From: Prevotella nigrescens
GTDB taxonomy: Bacteria > Bacteroidota > Bacteroidia > Bacteroidales > Bacteroidaceae
Reading direction: 5' to 3'
Length of the DNA: 64,000 nucleotides
Assembly (NCBI RefSeq): GCF_031191185.1
Contig: NZ_CP133465.1
Span: forward strand, 1,608,001 to 1,672,000
This document shows, piece after piece, positions 27,249 to 38,629 of this stretch (its first letter is position 1; the number at the start of each line of letters is the position of its first letter). Both the position numbers and the translations under genes were made by a program. The notes under the pieces were generated by a model, which saw only the letters and a list, made by a program, of their open reading frames with translations, was not told the DNA's origin and searched no databases.

Positions 27249-27950
27249 TTAAAGATACTGCAAGATGCCACTTATCTTGCTTACGGTAACAAGATGTTTG
27301 TGTTCGTACTCGTCGGCATGCTCATGTTGCCACAATATTTTAGACGGTATATGGATAGCATAACCGCCTAACTCCAAGACAGGTGCTATATCGGAACGGA
27401 ACGAATTGCCCACCATGACAAGTTCACTGACGGAACAATCGAAACGTCTGCAGAGCATTTCATATTCCTTCTGCGTTTTGTCAGACACCACAACGATGGC
27501 ATCGAAGAAGGCTTCCAAGCCCGAACGCTTCAGCTTGTTCTCTTGATCCAACAGCTCTCCCTTGGTAAAAACCACCATCTTATAATCTTTTCGTGCGCTG
27601 CTCAAGGTGCTAAGTACAGTTCGTACACCTTCTAAAGGAGTGGCAGGCATATTCAACAAGCCTTTTCCGAAGTCTAAAATCCGGGCTATCTTGTCGGTTG
27701 GAAGGTTGCCATTGCTCATCGAAACCGCATTCTCGATAAGCGAAAGCACGAAAGCCTTGCTGCCATAACCCAGCAAAGGCATATTAACGGTTTCGGTTTT
27801 GAACAGCTCGGAAGAAACTTCTGCGGGCGTTCCGTAATCGCTCAATATATTTTGGTATTCCTTTTCCGCAGCATCGAAATGCGACTGACAGTCCCACAAG
27901 GTATCGTCAGCATCAAAAGCAAGCAGTTTTATCTTATCTTTTCCAATCAT
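27249..27950 (-). CDS. HAD family hydrolase (YjjG-like)
   Basis: 233 residues with the nucleophile motif FDADDTLWDC, VVFTKGE (motif II), a conserved Lys region and MVGNSFRSDIAPVLELG (motif IV). The large helical cap is typical of subfamily IA, including nucleotide phosphatases. Substrate cannot be told from sequence. Confidence 0.87.
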   Translation of the reverse strand: MIGKDKIKLLAFDADDTLWDCQSHFDAAEKEYQNILSDYGTPAEVSSELFKTETVNMPLLGYGSKAFVLSLIENAVSMSNGNLPTDKIARILDFGKGLLNMPATPLEGVRTVLSTLSSARKDYKMVVFTKGELLDQENKLKRSGLEAFFDAIVVVSDKTQKEYEMLCRRFDCSVSELVMVGNSFRSDIAPVLELGGYAIHIPSKILWQHEHADEYEHKHLVTVSKISGILQYL

Positions 27951-28069
27951 TCCGCAAATTTAATAAATAAAAAACGAAAAACATTCTACATTTATTATTT
28001 ACTCGAGGGGTTGTTTGAAAAAATATAGTATCTTTGTATCTCTAAAAGAATTAATCTCTCCTAACATAG

Positions 28070-28996
28070 ATGACACTTCAACAATTAGAATACGTTATGG
28101 CTGTTTACCGATGCAAACATTTTGCAAAGGCTGCCGACTACTGCAACGTTACCCAGCCTACGCTGAGTTCGATGATACAGAAATTAGAAGAAGAACTGGG
28201 CGTAAAGATATTCGACCGAAGCAAGCAACCCATCAAACCGACTACCGAAGGAATGCTCATCATAGAGCGGGCATGGAGCATTCTCGTGCGGGCAAAGCAG
28301 CTGAAAGAGGTTGTAGAGGAAGAGCGACATTCGCTTTCAGGGACTTTTCACATAGCCGTACTGCCCACCATAGCCCCCTACCTTATCCCGCGCTTCCTTC
28401 CGCAGTTCATGAACGAATACCCCGCGCTGGATATTCGCATCACGGAAATGAAGACAGAAGACATACACAGGGCACTGAAACACGGCGATATAGACGCCGG
28501 AATCGTTGCACAGGTAGAAGGACAGGAAGATTTCGACAGCCAGCAACTCTATTTTGAGAAGTTCTTCGTCTATGTATCGAAAGGCGATGCCTTGTTCAAC
28601 AACAAGGCAATCCGCACATCCGATTTAACGGGCGAATACCTTTGGCTGCTCGACGAGGGGCATTGCTTCCGCGAACAACTCGTAAAATTCTGCCACTTAA
28701 AGTCGGCTGCGAAAAGCAAAAAGGCTTACAACCTTGGCAGTATCGAAACTTTCATGCGCATCGTAGAGAGCGGAAAGGGCGTAACATTCATTCCGGAGCT
28801 TGCGCTCGAACAGCTTACCGAAGTGCAAGAAGAATTAGTGCGTCCCTTCGCCCACCCCATTCCCACACGCGACATCATTTTACTCACACAGAAAAACTTC
28901 CTTCGTACCTCGCTGCGACAACTCGTCATAGACAAGATTCGTGCCTCTGTTCCAGCAGGTATGCTACGAATGAACAAGACACAGCAGGCACTATAA
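28070..28996 (+). CDS. oxyR: LysR-type peroxide regulator OxyR
   Basis: 308 residues: N-terminal LysR helix-turn-helix (LEYVMAVYRCKHFAKAADYCNVTQPTLS in consecutive segments) and a ligand domain with the CX8C redox pair in GHCFREQLVKFC, matching Cys199/Cys208 of E. coli OxyR. Senses hydrogen peroxide. The ahpC-ahpF targets lie 2 kb downstream, with enolase in between. Confidence 0.92.
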   Translation: MTLQQLEYVMAVYRCKHFAKAADYCNVTQPTLSSMIQKLEEELGVKIFDRSKQPIKPTTEGMLIIERAWSILVRAKQLKEVVEEERHSLSGTFHIAVLPTIAPYLIPRFLPQFMNEYPALDIRITEMKTEDIHRALKHGDIDAGIVAQVEGQEDFDSQQLYFEKFFVYVSKGDALFNNKAIRTSDLTGEYLWLLDEGHCFREQLVKFCHLKSAAKSKKAYNLGSIETFMRIVESGKGVTFIPELALEQLTEVQEELVRPFAHPIPTRDIILLTQKNFLRTSLRQLVIDKIRASVPAGMLRMNKTQQAL

Positions 28997-29312
28997 AGTC
29001 TATCAAGACCTTCCATTGGGACGCGTTTAATCACCTAAAAGCTCTTAGATTGTTCAGTGCAGATAGCAATATGAACAATAGCAGGCAAACAAGAACTGCA
29101 CTCGTGTTATTTAGTGTGAAATGTTTGCCACTCTCATTTCTTTTTTATAATTTTGAAGTCGAAAACGTAATAAGACGTCAGAAATCACCCCTACAAGTGT
29201 GGAAGGGCAGTCTTGAAAGAAGGATAACATTCGGTTTGCCATCTGAGAAAACAAATCGGTTACCCTTGCGGCAAGCAAAAAGGAAAAAGAGATAAAGAAC
29301 ATTTTTTAATAA

Positions 29313-30641
<1,329 letters not shown>

Positions 30642-30660
30642 TATCTTTTTAATACGCAAC

Positions 30661-30698
30661 AACAAAGGGATAGACGAACGGTCTATCCCTTTGTTCGT
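30661..30698 (+). terminator. Terminator after enolase
   Basis: AACAAAGGGATAGAC-gaac-GGTCTATCCCTTTGTT, a near-perfect 15-bp stem starting 20 bp after the stop codon. Confidence 0.75.
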
Positions 30699-30810
30699 TA
30701 TATACCGGAGTAGAAAAGAACAAGATATTATATTGTTTACACTAAAAAAGAATATAGAAAACATTGTTTTAAAATATAAAACATTGATAATTAGATAATT
30801 AAAGTACTGT

Positions 30811-30840
30811 ATAGATATTTTCAATTGCCCGATAGAGATT
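30811..30840 (+). promoter_or_regulatory. Possible OxyR operator upstream of ahpC
   Basis: Two ATAG elements spaced 21 bp apart (30811, 30832), the second within GATAGAGATTATC, an inverted GATA/TATC pair. It lies just upstream of the ahpC promoter, where an activating LysR-type site would sit. Similarity to the E. coli OxyR pattern is partial. Confidence 0.3.
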
Positions 30841-30845
30841 ATCTG

Positions 30846-30876
30846 TTGGACACTATTTTATATGTGTCTACCTTTG
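30846..30876 (+). promoter_or_regulatory. Promoter of ahpC
   Basis: TTG (30846-30848), 20-bp spacer, TACCTTTG (30869-30876); the transcript would have a leader of about 110 nt. Confidence 0.6.
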
Positions 30877-30989
30877 CATCGTAAAACAAAACAACAGACA
30901 AAGAGATTGAAAGTTTAAATTAATAACAACAACTATCGATGTGCCGACGGTGCCAGACCGAAAGCCATTGAAAACAAAACAACAGAAAA

Positions 30990-31556
30990 ATGGAAACAAT
31001 TATCAATGCTACAGCTCCTGAATTTAAGGTTCAGGCATTCCAAAACGGTGAGTTCAAAACAGTATCAAATGAGGATATTAAAGGCAAGTGGGCTATTTTC
31101 TTCTTCTATCCGGCTGACTTTACATTTGTATGTCCTACCGAACTTGTAGACCTCGCAGACAAATACGAAGAATTGAAGGGTATGGGTGTTGAGGTATTTT
31201 CAGTAAGCTGCGATACTCATTTCGTACACAAGGCGTGGGCAGATGCTTCTGACAGCATCAAGAAGATTAAGTACACAATGCTCGCCGACCCTCTCGCAGT
31301 ATTGGCAAAAGGCTTCGGTGTCTACAAAGAAGACGAAGGCGTGGCTTATCGCGGTACATTCCTCGTAAATCCCGAAGGCAAGATTAAGTTGGCTGAAATA
31401 CAAGACAACTCTATCGGTCGTAATGCTGACGAGCTTGTTCGCAAGGTTAAGGCTGCACAGTTCGTAGCTTCTCACCCAGGCGAAGTTTGCCCTGCAAAGT
31501 GGAAAGAAGGTGCCGAGACTTTGAAACCAAGCATCGACCTTGTAGGCAAAATCTAA
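30990..31556 (+). CDS. ahpC: Alkyl hydroperoxide reductase C (peroxiredoxin)
   Basis: Reduces hydrogen peroxide and organic peroxides. 188 residues, typical 2-Cys Prx: peroxidatic Cys in DFTFVCPTEL and resolving Cys in HPGEVCPAKW. Recycled by AhpF encoded 193 bp downstream. Probably under the OxyR encoded upstream. Confidence 0.97.
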   Translation: METIINATAPEFKVQAFQNGEFKTVSNEDIKGKWAIFFFYPADFTFVCPTELVDLADKYEELKGMGVEVFSVSCDTHFVHKAWADASDSIKKIKYTMLADPLAVLAKGFGVYKEDEGVAYRGTFLVNPEGKIKLAEIQDNSIGRNADELVRKVKAAQFVASHPGEVCPAKWKEGAETLKPSIDLVGKI

Positions 31557-31603
31557 GCAAACGGCTGACAGAAAAGATTTTTCACTATACAAAACATTAT
31601 GGA

Positions 31604-31677
31604 TAGTCTCTCACTCTCCTATCAGCCTTTCCTCAAAAGGATAAAAAGGCAGGATAGGAAAGTAGGAGACTTTTTCT
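31604..31677 (+). terminator. Hairpin between ahpC and ahpF
   Basis: GTCTCTCACTCTCCTATC pairs imperfectly with GGATAGGAAAGTAGGAGAC, then TTTTTC. Because ahpF follows in the same direction, this may be a partial terminator that lowers ahpF relative to ahpC. Confidence 0.6.
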
Positions 31678-31749
31678 TTAAACTGCCGACAAGACTAAGA
31701 AGATTGCATTCTATAACAAACGATACAGACTAATTTAAAAAGCAGAAAT

Positions 31750-33309
31750 ATGTTAGATAAAAATATATCAGACCAGGTAAGAGGCATATTTGCATCGCTT
31801 AAATCGCAGATAACCTTTGCGGCGACAAGCAGAAAAGACGACGAGAAGAAAGCCGGACTACTGGAATTTCTCAACGATATAGCCTCAACATCAGAAAAAT
31901 TGTCGGTTAGCTTCACTGAAAAAGAGAACACGCAGCTCAGTTTCAAACTACTGAAAGATGGTAACGAAACGGGTATTACATTCCGTGGAATACCAAACGG
32001 ACACGAATTCACATCGCTCCTTCTGGCTGTTCTCAACACCGACGGACAGGGCAAGAACTTCCCCGACGAAGCAATACAGCGCAGAATAAAATCGCTGAAA
32101 GGCAAAATCGTACTGAAGACATACGTTTCGCTTACGTGTACCAACTGCCCTGACGTTGTACAGGCACTCAACCTCATGTCGCTCATCAACCCCAACATCA
32201 GACACGAAATGGTAGACGGCGGTATCTACCAGCAGGAAATAAGCGACCTAAACATACAAGGAGTACCCGCTGTGTACTGCAACAACGAGTCGTTGCACAT
32301 CGGACGGGGCGACCTTGGCATACTTTTGCAAGAGTTGGAAGACATGGTGGGCAGCGAAACTCTTGAAAACGGAGAGGCAACAGAGCACGAATACGATGTA
32401 ATTGTCGTGGGTGGCGGTCCTGCCGGTGCATCGGCAGCAATCTATTCTGCACGCAAAGGTTTGAAGGTGGGCTTGGTTGCAGAACGAATTGGCGGACAAG
32501 TAAACGACACAACAGCCATTCAGAACCTTATTTCTGTGCCTAATACAAACGGAACACAACTTGCTGCCGACTTAAAAGCGCACCTTTCTGACTACTCAAT
32601 CGAGCTTTTCGAGCACCGGAAAATTGCAAGCGTAAGTTTGAAAGAGAAGATAAAAAGCATCAAGGTGAAAGGTGGAGAAGTGTTCAAAGCCCCTGCCGTA
32701 ATCATCGCAACGGGTGCAAACTGGCGCAGACTGAATGTCGGAGACGAAGCTAAATACATCGGACACGGCATACACTTCTGCCAACATTGCGACGGACCTT
32801 TCTATAAAGGCAAGAACGTTGCCGTGATTGGTGGTGGAAACTCTGGCTTGGAAGCTGCCATCGACCTTGCGGGCATCTGCAATAAAGTAACGGTTTTTGA
32901 GTTTGGCGATACTCTTCGTGCCGATACCGTATTGCAGGAAAAAGCTAAGCAGATAGAAAATATGAGCATTTTCACCAATGCACAAACAACCAACGTGAAG
33001 GGCGACGGTACGAAACTGACAGCACTGACCGTTAAAAACCGCCTGACAGAGGAAGAGAAAGACTACGAATTTGATGGCGTTTTCGTGCAAATTGGTCTTG
33101 CACCCAACAGCGATGCTTTCAAGGAAGAACTGGAACTGACACCACGCAATGAGATTAAAGTAGACGAATTCTGCCGTACTGCCCTTCCGGGAGTCTATGC
33201 AGCAGGCGACGTTTCTAATGTTCCATACAAACAAATCGTTGTTGCTATGGGCGAAGGTGCCAAAGCAGCCTTGTCGGCATTCGACGACCGTCTGCGTGGT
33301 ATTATCTGA
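31750..33309 (+). CDS. ahpF: Alkyl hydroperoxide reductase F
   Basis: Flavoprotein that passes electrons from NAD(P)H to AhpC. 519 residues: N-terminal tandem thioredoxin-like domain with the redox pair TCTNCPD, then an FAD domain (VVGGGPAGASAAIYSARKG), the second CXXC in FCQHCDGPF, and NAD-binding GGGNSGLEAA. Full length and intact. Confidence 0.96.
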   Translation: MLDKNISDQVRGIFASLKSQITFAATSRKDDEKKAGLLEFLNDIASTSEKLSVSFTEKENTQLSFKLLKDGNETGITFRGIPNGHEFTSLLLAVLNTDGQGKNFPDEAIQRRIKSLKGKIVLKTYVSLTCTNCPDVVQALNLMSLINPNIRHEMVDGGIYQQEISDLNIQGVPAVYCNNESLHIGRGDLGILLQELEDMVGSETLENGEATEHEYDVIVVGGGPAGASAAIYSARKGLKVGLVAERIGGQVNDTTAIQNLISVPNTNGTQLAADLKAHLSDYSIELFEHRKIASVSLKEKIKSIKVKGGEVFKAPAVIIATGANWRRLNVGDEAKYIGHGIHFCQHCDGPFYKGKNVAVIGGGNSGLEAAIDLAGICNKVTVFEFGDTLRADTVLQEKAKQIENMSIFTNAQTTNVKGDGTKLTALTVKNRLTEEEKDYEFDGVFVQIGLAPNSDAFKEELELTPRNEIKVDEFCRTALPGVYAAGDVSNVPYKQIVVAMGEGAKAALSAFDDRLRGII

Positions 33310-33350
33310 CAGAGACTTAAAACAAAGGCGGACAAGAATATATAAAAGGG

Positions 33351-33383
33351 AGGGAACAGTGTATCAAGCACATTGTTCCCTCT
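33351..33383 (+). terminator. Terminator after ahpF
   Basis: AGGGAACAGTGT-atcaagc-ACATTGTTCCCT stem, 41 bp after the stop codon. Confidence 0.7.
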
Positions 33384-33466
33384 CTCTATTATAGTGATAG
33401 CCAATATATATCTGAGCGTTTGATTTGCTTTCTGCCACTCAAGGCAACTGTTGAAAGCCTCTTCTC

Positions 33467-33583
33467 TTTTGTAAAGACAACTTCATTAAAAAGCGATAGC
33501 TGCACTTTGACATTGCAAAACCCATTGTTTTGCGTTCTAAAAGGGTGGCTTTTACCGTGTAAAGCAGCCTGTTTTGGAACGCC
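33467..33583 (-). repeat. Dispersed repeat, copy C
   Basis: Read on the minus strand: GGCGTTCCAAAACAGG, TTTACACGGTAAAAGCC, GGGTTTTGCAATGTCAAA, then GCTTTTTAATGAAGTTG and CTTTACAAAA. Same block order as copy B. It lies in a 631-bp gap (33310-33940) whose only other contents are the ahpF terminator and the pheT promoter. Confidence 0.7.
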
Positions 33584-33861
33584 AAGCCATAAGATTTCTA
33601 ATATATTGAAGTATAGATAGTTATACAATAGTTGTGCTTATGAAAAATACTTACACATCTATTTCTTTCTTCCCACCTATATAATAATGCGAGTTTGGTG
33701 TAAGAATTTGAGCTCAAAGAAACATCACTTCTTTTTAATTGTAAGCATATTAAATCATCGTTAATTCCTTTTTAAAATATCTTATAAATAATCTATAAGC
33801 GTAATTCTTATATCGAACTCACATATTTATAATGAAAATGCCTATTATAGGATTTGTGTAT

Positions 33862-33884
33862 GTTGATGGAAATTAGTACTTTTG
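33862..33884 (+). promoter_or_regulatory. Promoter of pheT
   Basis: TACTTTTG (33877-33884) fits the -7 consensus, 56 bp before the ATG; a TTG at 33862-33864 is a weakly spaced -33 candidate. Confidence 0.45.
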
Positions 33885-33940
33885 CATTCAATTTGGCACA
33901 GATTCAGAATTACAGAGATAAATAAAAACAAACAAAATAA

Positions 33941-36409
33941 ATGAACATTTCATACAAATGGCTAAAGGAATACGTTGATTTCAGCCTTGAACCACAGGAT
34001 TTAGCGGCTGCGCTGACCTCAACAGGATTGGAAGTTGGAAGCGTAGAAGAGGTTGAAACTATCCGTGGCGGACTGAAAGGACTCTTTGTAGGCAAGGTGC
34101 TTACCTGCGAGGAACACCCTAATTCCGACCACCTGCACGTTACAACGGTAGACCTTGGCAAAGGCGAACCACAGCAAATAGTATGCGGCGCAGCCAATAT
34201 AGCAGCAGGACAGAAGGTTATCGTGGCAGATTTAGGCTGTGTACTGTACGATGGCGACGACTCTTTCACCATCAAGAAGAGTAAGCTGAGAGGTGTCGAG
34301 AGTTTGGGAATGATTTGCGCTGAAGACGAAATCGGCGTAGGAACAAGCCACGACGGCATCATTGTTCTGCCCGAAGATGCACAAGTGGGCATGCCTGCAG
34401 CCGAGTATTATCACCTTGACAGCGACTGGCTGATTGAAATAGACATTACTGCCAACCGTGCCGATGCGTTGAGCCATTACGGCGTAGCGCGCGACCTTTA
34501 CGCATGGTTGAAGCAAAACGGATACGAAACATCGTTGCACCGCCCCGACTGCGATAAGTTTGTGGTAGACAACCACGACCTTCCTATCGAAGTAAAGATA
34601 GAAAACCCTGACGCTTGCCGTCGCTATGCGTGCCTTAGCATTACCGATTGCGATGTAAAAGAAAGTCCGCAATGGCTGAAAGACAGGCTCAACGTAATTG
34701 GCGTTCGCCCTATCAACAACATTGTAGACATTACCAATTACGTTATGATGGCTTACGGACAACCTATGCACTGCTTCGATGCAGATATGGTAACAGGTAG
34801 GCAAATCATCGTGAAAGACAAGAACGAAGGCAAGAAGTTCATCACGCTCGATGGCGAGGAACACACGCTTGGTGAACACGACCTTGCTATTTGCAACGCC
34901 GAAGAACCAATGTGCATTGCCGGAGTATTCGGCGGAAAGGGCAGCGGAACATACGAAAACACACGCAACGTAGTGTTGGAAAGTGCCTACTTCCACCCTA
35001 CTTGGATTCGCAAGAGTGCGCGCCGCCACGGTCTTTCTACCGATTCGAGCTTCCGTTTCGAGCGTGGCATCGACCCCAACGGAACCATTTATGCCCTGAA
35101 ACAAGCAGCCATTCTCTGCAAGGAGCTGGCAGGCGGCAAGGTAAGTATGGACATTTGCGACGTATATCCTACGAAAATGGAAGGTTTCCCCGTTCGTCTG
35201 AACTACGAATATGCCAACCGCCTTATCGGAAAACAGCTCGGCGCAGACACGATTAAGAGTATTGCAACAAGTCTTGAAATGGAAATCGTGAAGGAAGATG
35301 CCGAAGGACTCGACCTTATCGTGCCTCCCTACCGTGTAGACGTAAAGCGTCCGTGCGACGTTATCGAGGATATTCTTCGCATCTACGGCTACAACAACGT
35401 TGAAATTCCAACCGAACTGAAGTCTTCTCTCACCATCGCCGAAGATGCAGACAAGAACTTCCATAGGGAAGACATTGTGAGTGAGCAGCTTGTCGGTGCA
35501 GGTTTCAACGAGATTTTGAACAACTCGCTTACTGCACAGTCTTACTACGAAGGCGCAGAACTCAATGCCTATCCGTGGGAACAGACCGTAAAGATAATGA
35601 ATCCGCTATCGAGCGACTTGGGCGTAATGCGCCAGACACTGCTCTTTGGTGGCTTGGAAAGCATTCGCCGCAACGTGAACCGCAAGGCGCAAAACCTGAG
35701 ATTCTTTGAAGTCGGCAACACTTACAGATACGAACAAGACAGGTGGAGCGAGGAAAGCCCTGTCAAGGCATACCGCCAAGAATACCATCTGGCACTCTGG
35801 ATAACGGGCAAACGCGTGCAGGGTTCGTGGGCACACGCCGACGAGGAAAGCACTTTCTACGAACTGAAAGCCAACGTTGAGAACATTCTACGCCGTGTCG
35901 GAATGGCACAAAACGCACTTGTTGCCGAAACATCGCAGAACAACATCTTCGACAAAGGTATGGAACTGAAGACCCGCGGCGGTAAAACCATCGTCGAAAT
36001 GGGTATCTTGAGCCACAAACTATTGAAGAAAATAGACATCGCACAAGCAGTTTTCTATGCCGATGTGAACTGGACAGAGCTGATGAAAGCCATTCGCAAG
36101 AACAAGCTACAGTTCCAGGAAATATCGAAATATCCAAGCGTCAGCCGCGACTTGGCACTCTTGTTGGATTCCAACATCGAGTTTGCACAGATAGAAGAGA
36201 TTGCCCGCCAGACCGAAAAGAAACTCCTGAAGAAAGTCGAACTCTTCGACGTTTACGAGGGCAAGAACCTCCCCGAAGGCAAAAAGAGCTACGCCGTGAA
36301 CTTCATACTTCAAGACGAGACGAAGACTTTGAACGACAAAGCGATTGACGCCATTATGCAGAAATTAATTAAAAATATAACAACAAAACTCGGAGCAGAA
36401 CTCCGATAA
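33941..36409 (+). CDS. pheT: Phenylalanine--tRNA ligase beta subunit
   Basis: 822 residues. N-terminal EMAP-type tRNA-binding domain (VLTCEEHPNSDHLHVTTVD), B3/B4 and B5 domains (ITNYVMMAYGQPMHCFD), the catalytic-like core (FRFERGIDPN) and the C-terminal anticodon-binding fold (YPSVSRDLALLL). Functions as alpha2-beta2 with PheS, which is encoded elsewhere. A yebC-family gene follows 12 bp downstream. Confidence 0.97.
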   Translation: MNISYKWLKEYVDFSLEPQDLAAALTSTGLEVGSVEEVETIRGGLKGLFVGKVLTCEEHPNSDHLHVTTVDLGKGEPQQIVCGAANIAAGQKVIVADLGCVLYDGDDSFTIKKSKLRGVESLGMICAEDEIGVGTSHDGIIVLPEDAQVGMPAAEYYHLDSDWLIEIDITANRADALSHYGVARDLYAWLKQNGYETSLHRPDCDKFVVDNHDLPIEVKIENPDACRRYACLSITDCDVKESPQWLKDRLNVIGVRPINNIVDITNYVMMAYGQPMHCFDADMVTGRQIIVKDKNEGKKFITLDGEEHTLGEHDLAICNAEEPMCIAGVFGGKGSGTYENTRNVVLESAYFHPTWIRKSARRHGLSTDSSFRFERGIDPNGTIYALKQAAILCKELAGGKVSMDICDVYPTKMEGFPVRLNYEYANRLIGKQLGADTIKSIATSLEMEIVKEDAEGLDLIVPPYRVDVKRPCDVIEDILRIYGYNNVEIPTELKSSLTIAEDADKNFHREDIVSEQLVGAGFNEILNNSLTAQSYYEGAELNAYPWEQTVKIMNPLSSDLGVMRQTLLFGGLESIRRNVNRKAQNLRFFEVGNTYRYEQDRWSEESPVKAYRQEYHLALWITGKRVQGSWAHADEESTFYELKANVENILRRVGMAQNALVAETSQNNIFDKGMELKTRGGKTIVEMGILSHKLLKKIDIAQAVFYADVNWTELMKAIRKNKLQFQEISKYPSVSRDLALLLDSNIEFAQIEEIARQTEKKLLKKVELFDVYEGKNLPEGKKSYAVNFILQDETKTLNDKAIDAIMQKLIKNITTKLGAELR

Positions 36410-36421
36410 AACACAACTCCA

Positions 36422-37150
36422 ATGGGAAGAGCATTTGAATATCGCAAGGCTACAAAGCTAAAGAGATGGGGCCACATGGCTCGCACGTTTACAAAATTAG
36501 GTAAAGAAATTGCCATTGCCGTAAAGGCAGGCGGTCCTGAACCTGAAACCAACCCGCGCTTGCGTGCTATCATCGCAACCTGCAAACGCGAGAATATGCC
36601 AAAAGACAATATCCAACGCGCCATAAAGAATGCAATGGGCAAGGACACAAGCGACTATAAAGAGGTGCCATACGAAGGATACGGTCCGCACGGAATAGCC
36701 ATCTTCGTAGAAACACTGACCGACAATACCACCCGCACCGTGGGCGATGTCCGCTCTGTCTTCAACAAATTCAATGGAACACTCGGCACACAAGGCTCGT
36801 TGGCATTCCTTTTCGACCACAAAGCCGTGTTTACCTTCAAGGTGAAGGAAGGCATTGATATGGAAGAACTCATTCTCGACCTCATCGACTACGGTGTAGA
36901 AGACGAGTTCGACCAAGACGATGAAGAAGGCGAAATCACCATTTACGGCGAACCTACCAGCTTTGGCGAAATACAAAAGCATTTGGAAGACAACGGTTTT
37001 GAAATCACTTCTGCCGAATTTACCCGCATTCCGAACGACCTAAAGGACGTTACCGACGAAGAACGCCAAACCATCGACAAGATGATTGAAAAGCTCGAAG
37101 ACTTCGACGACGTACAGAACGTTTACACAAACATGAAGCCAGCAGAGTAA
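36422..37150 (+). CDS. YebC/PmpR family protein
   Basis: 242 residues. Family start MGRAFEYRKATKLKRWGHMA, then a three-domain YebC layout with EGYGPHGIAIFVE and an acidic stretch. Described either as DNA-binding regulators or as factors easing ribosome stalls at proline-rich codons; which applies here is open. Probably co-transcribed with pheT. Confidence 0.92.
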   Translation: MGRAFEYRKATKLKRWGHMARTFTKLGKEIAIAVKAGGPEPETNPRLRAIIATCKRENMPKDNIQRAIKNAMGKDTSDYKEVPYEGYGPHGIAIFVETLTDNTTRTVGDVRSVFNKFNGTLGTQGSLAFLFDHKAVFTFKVKEGIDMEELILDLIDYGVEDEFDQDDEEGEITIYGEPTSFGEIQKHLEDNGFEITSAEFTRIPNDLKDVTDEERQTIDKMIEKLEDFDDVQNVYTNMKPAE

Positions 37151-37163
37151 TATACTTGCCATA

Positions 37164-37188
37164 TTATCGGTGTCCGATAAAGTTTTTA
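37164..37188 (+). terminator. Terminator after the pheT-yebC pair
   Basis: TTATCGG-tgt-CCGATAA followed by AGTTTTT. The rest of the 408-bp gap to 37558 shows no gene, only a -7 element TATTTTTG at 37518-37525 for the next gene. Confidence 0.65.
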
Positions 37189-37558
37189 TAAGCTGTGTCC
37201 CTTCGTTTAATTATGATCTGAGAAAACGGACCGATTGCTTTGTGTATTCAGCCCCTCTTATTTCTTTTGTATTTGTATAATAAAAATGAAATAAAATGGG
37301 CAAAAGTACACTTTTCATTGGATATCCGTTGTCGATCATTTCAATATGAATTTTCCGCTTGTTTCTAACTATTTGGCAGACATAAACAAAAGTTTCTATA
37401 CAGATCAGGAAAGGACAGGCTTTTCATTGACACCGTCTATATGTCTAATGGACGTTAAGTTATGATATAATAATGTTAATTTAGATAAATTATTAAAGGA
37501 AGAATAAACTTTATAGTTATTTTTGCATCATAGTTAAAACCAAGAAAAGAATAAATAT

Positions 37559-37948
37559 ATGAAAAAGTTATTAATGACGATTTTGCTTATGACGATAGGA
37601 ATAACAATAATGTCGGCACAAAATCAAGCAGAATTCAAATTCGACCAGACAACGATTAATGTTGGAACATTCCCTGCTAGTTCACCAGTGAAGAAAGCTG
37701 TTTTCACCTTTACAAATATAGGCAATGCCCCTTTGGTCATTAATGAGGTGATTGCAAGTTGCGGTTGTACAATACCAAAATACGATAAACGCCCTATTGC
37801 ACCTGGACAAAAAGGTTCAATAGAAATTACTTATAATGGGCAAGGTAAATTCACAGGACACTTTAAAAAGAGTATTACAATAAAATCTAATGCTAAGACT
37901 GAAATGACACGTATATATATAGAAGGTGTTATGGAAGCAGCAAAATAG
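37559..37948 (+). CDS. DUF1573 domain secreted protein
   Basis: 129 residues: signal peptide (cleavage near MSAQNQA) and one DUF1573 immunoglobulin-like domain (FTFTNIGNAPLVINEVIASCGCTIPKYD in adjoining parts; the CGC-x-PxYD signature is typical). Common, abundant small periplasmic or surface proteins in Bacteroidetes; role unknown. Confidence 0.92.
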   Translation: MKKLLMTILLMTIGITIMSAQNQAEFKFDQTTINVGTFPASSPVKKAVFTFTNIGNAPLVINEVIASCGCTIPKYDKRPIAPGQKGSIEITYNGQGKFTGHFKKSITIKSNAKTEMTRIYIEGVMEAAK

Positions 37949-38020
37949 CTAAAGAGGAAGAAGTTAGAAGTGAAAGATAAGAAGTTAGATATAAGTATTT
38001 CTAACTTTATAATGAAAATA

Positions 38021-38060
38021 AGCGGGAAATATTAATAAAATATCTCCCGCTCAGTTTTTA
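38021..38060. terminator. Bidirectional terminator between DUF1573 and cupin genes
   Basis: AGCGGGAAATATT-aataa-AATATCTCCCGCT, T-rich on both flanks, between convergent genes. Confidence 0.7.
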
Positions 38061-38072
38061 TAGATACAATTT

Positions 38073-38405
38073 CTAACCTAAAGTTGGAACGACAGCCAAA
38101 AAAACTACATTGTGTTTAGTTCTATTCTCAAACCAATGTTTGTGTCCTTCAGGACAATAATGTATGTGCCCCACTCTAACAGTCTCTTCTGCGCCATCAC
38201 AAAATGCCGTTAACTCCCCGCTAACAACATATATTACCTCAAAGGTTCCCTTATGAATATGTTCGCCGCTTCGCGCACCTGGACGAAGTGTTGAATACAT
38301 AATGCGGGTTTTGTCGTCTACATAGCTACGGGTGTCTAACCTTCCTTCTCCACCTTTGAAACCTTGTATATGTTCCTCAACGATTTTATCAAAATCTATA
38401 ACCAT
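38073..38405 (-). CDS. Cupin domain protein
   Basis: 110-residue single-domain beta-barrel. Metal-site pattern: RSGEHIHKGTFEVIYV (His-His-Glu) and VGHIHYCPEGHKHWFEN (His). Cytoplasmic; no partner gene adjacent. Substrate unknown. Confidence 0.88.
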   Translation of the reverse strand: MVIDFDKIVEEHIQGFKGGEGRLDTRSYVDDKTRIMYSTLRPGARSGEHIHKGTFEVIYVVSGELTAFCDGAEETVRVGHIHYCPEGHKHWFENRTKHNVVFLAVVPTLG

Positions 38406-38572
38406 AATAAAAATTTTAAAGTAAGTGCAAAAATAATAATATTCTTTCGAAACTCAAAAACGTTCACATTTCATTTAGGAAATACGATTCCTCATGTTTT
38501 TTTAAAAGATTAAACCTACCATTTCGATAATCTAAACTTAAGAATCCAGAAAGGAATTATTATATACGAAAT

Positions 38573-38612
38573 GAGCGGACACTCTCCATTAACAGAGTAT
38601 CCACTCGTCTAT
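38573..38612 (-). terminator. Terminator after the Oar-like receptor gene
   Basis: GAGCGGACACTCT-ccattaac-AGAGTATCCACTC stem, 23 bp past the stop codon on the minus strand. Confidence 0.6.
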
Positions 38613-38629
38613 ATCGTTTACATTGTTAT

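Noticed and set aside
28642..29295. 217-codon + frame overlapping oxyR and reaching to enolase
   Set aside because: Out-of-frame shadow of oxyR extending into non-coding DNA; arginine-rich low-complexity product.
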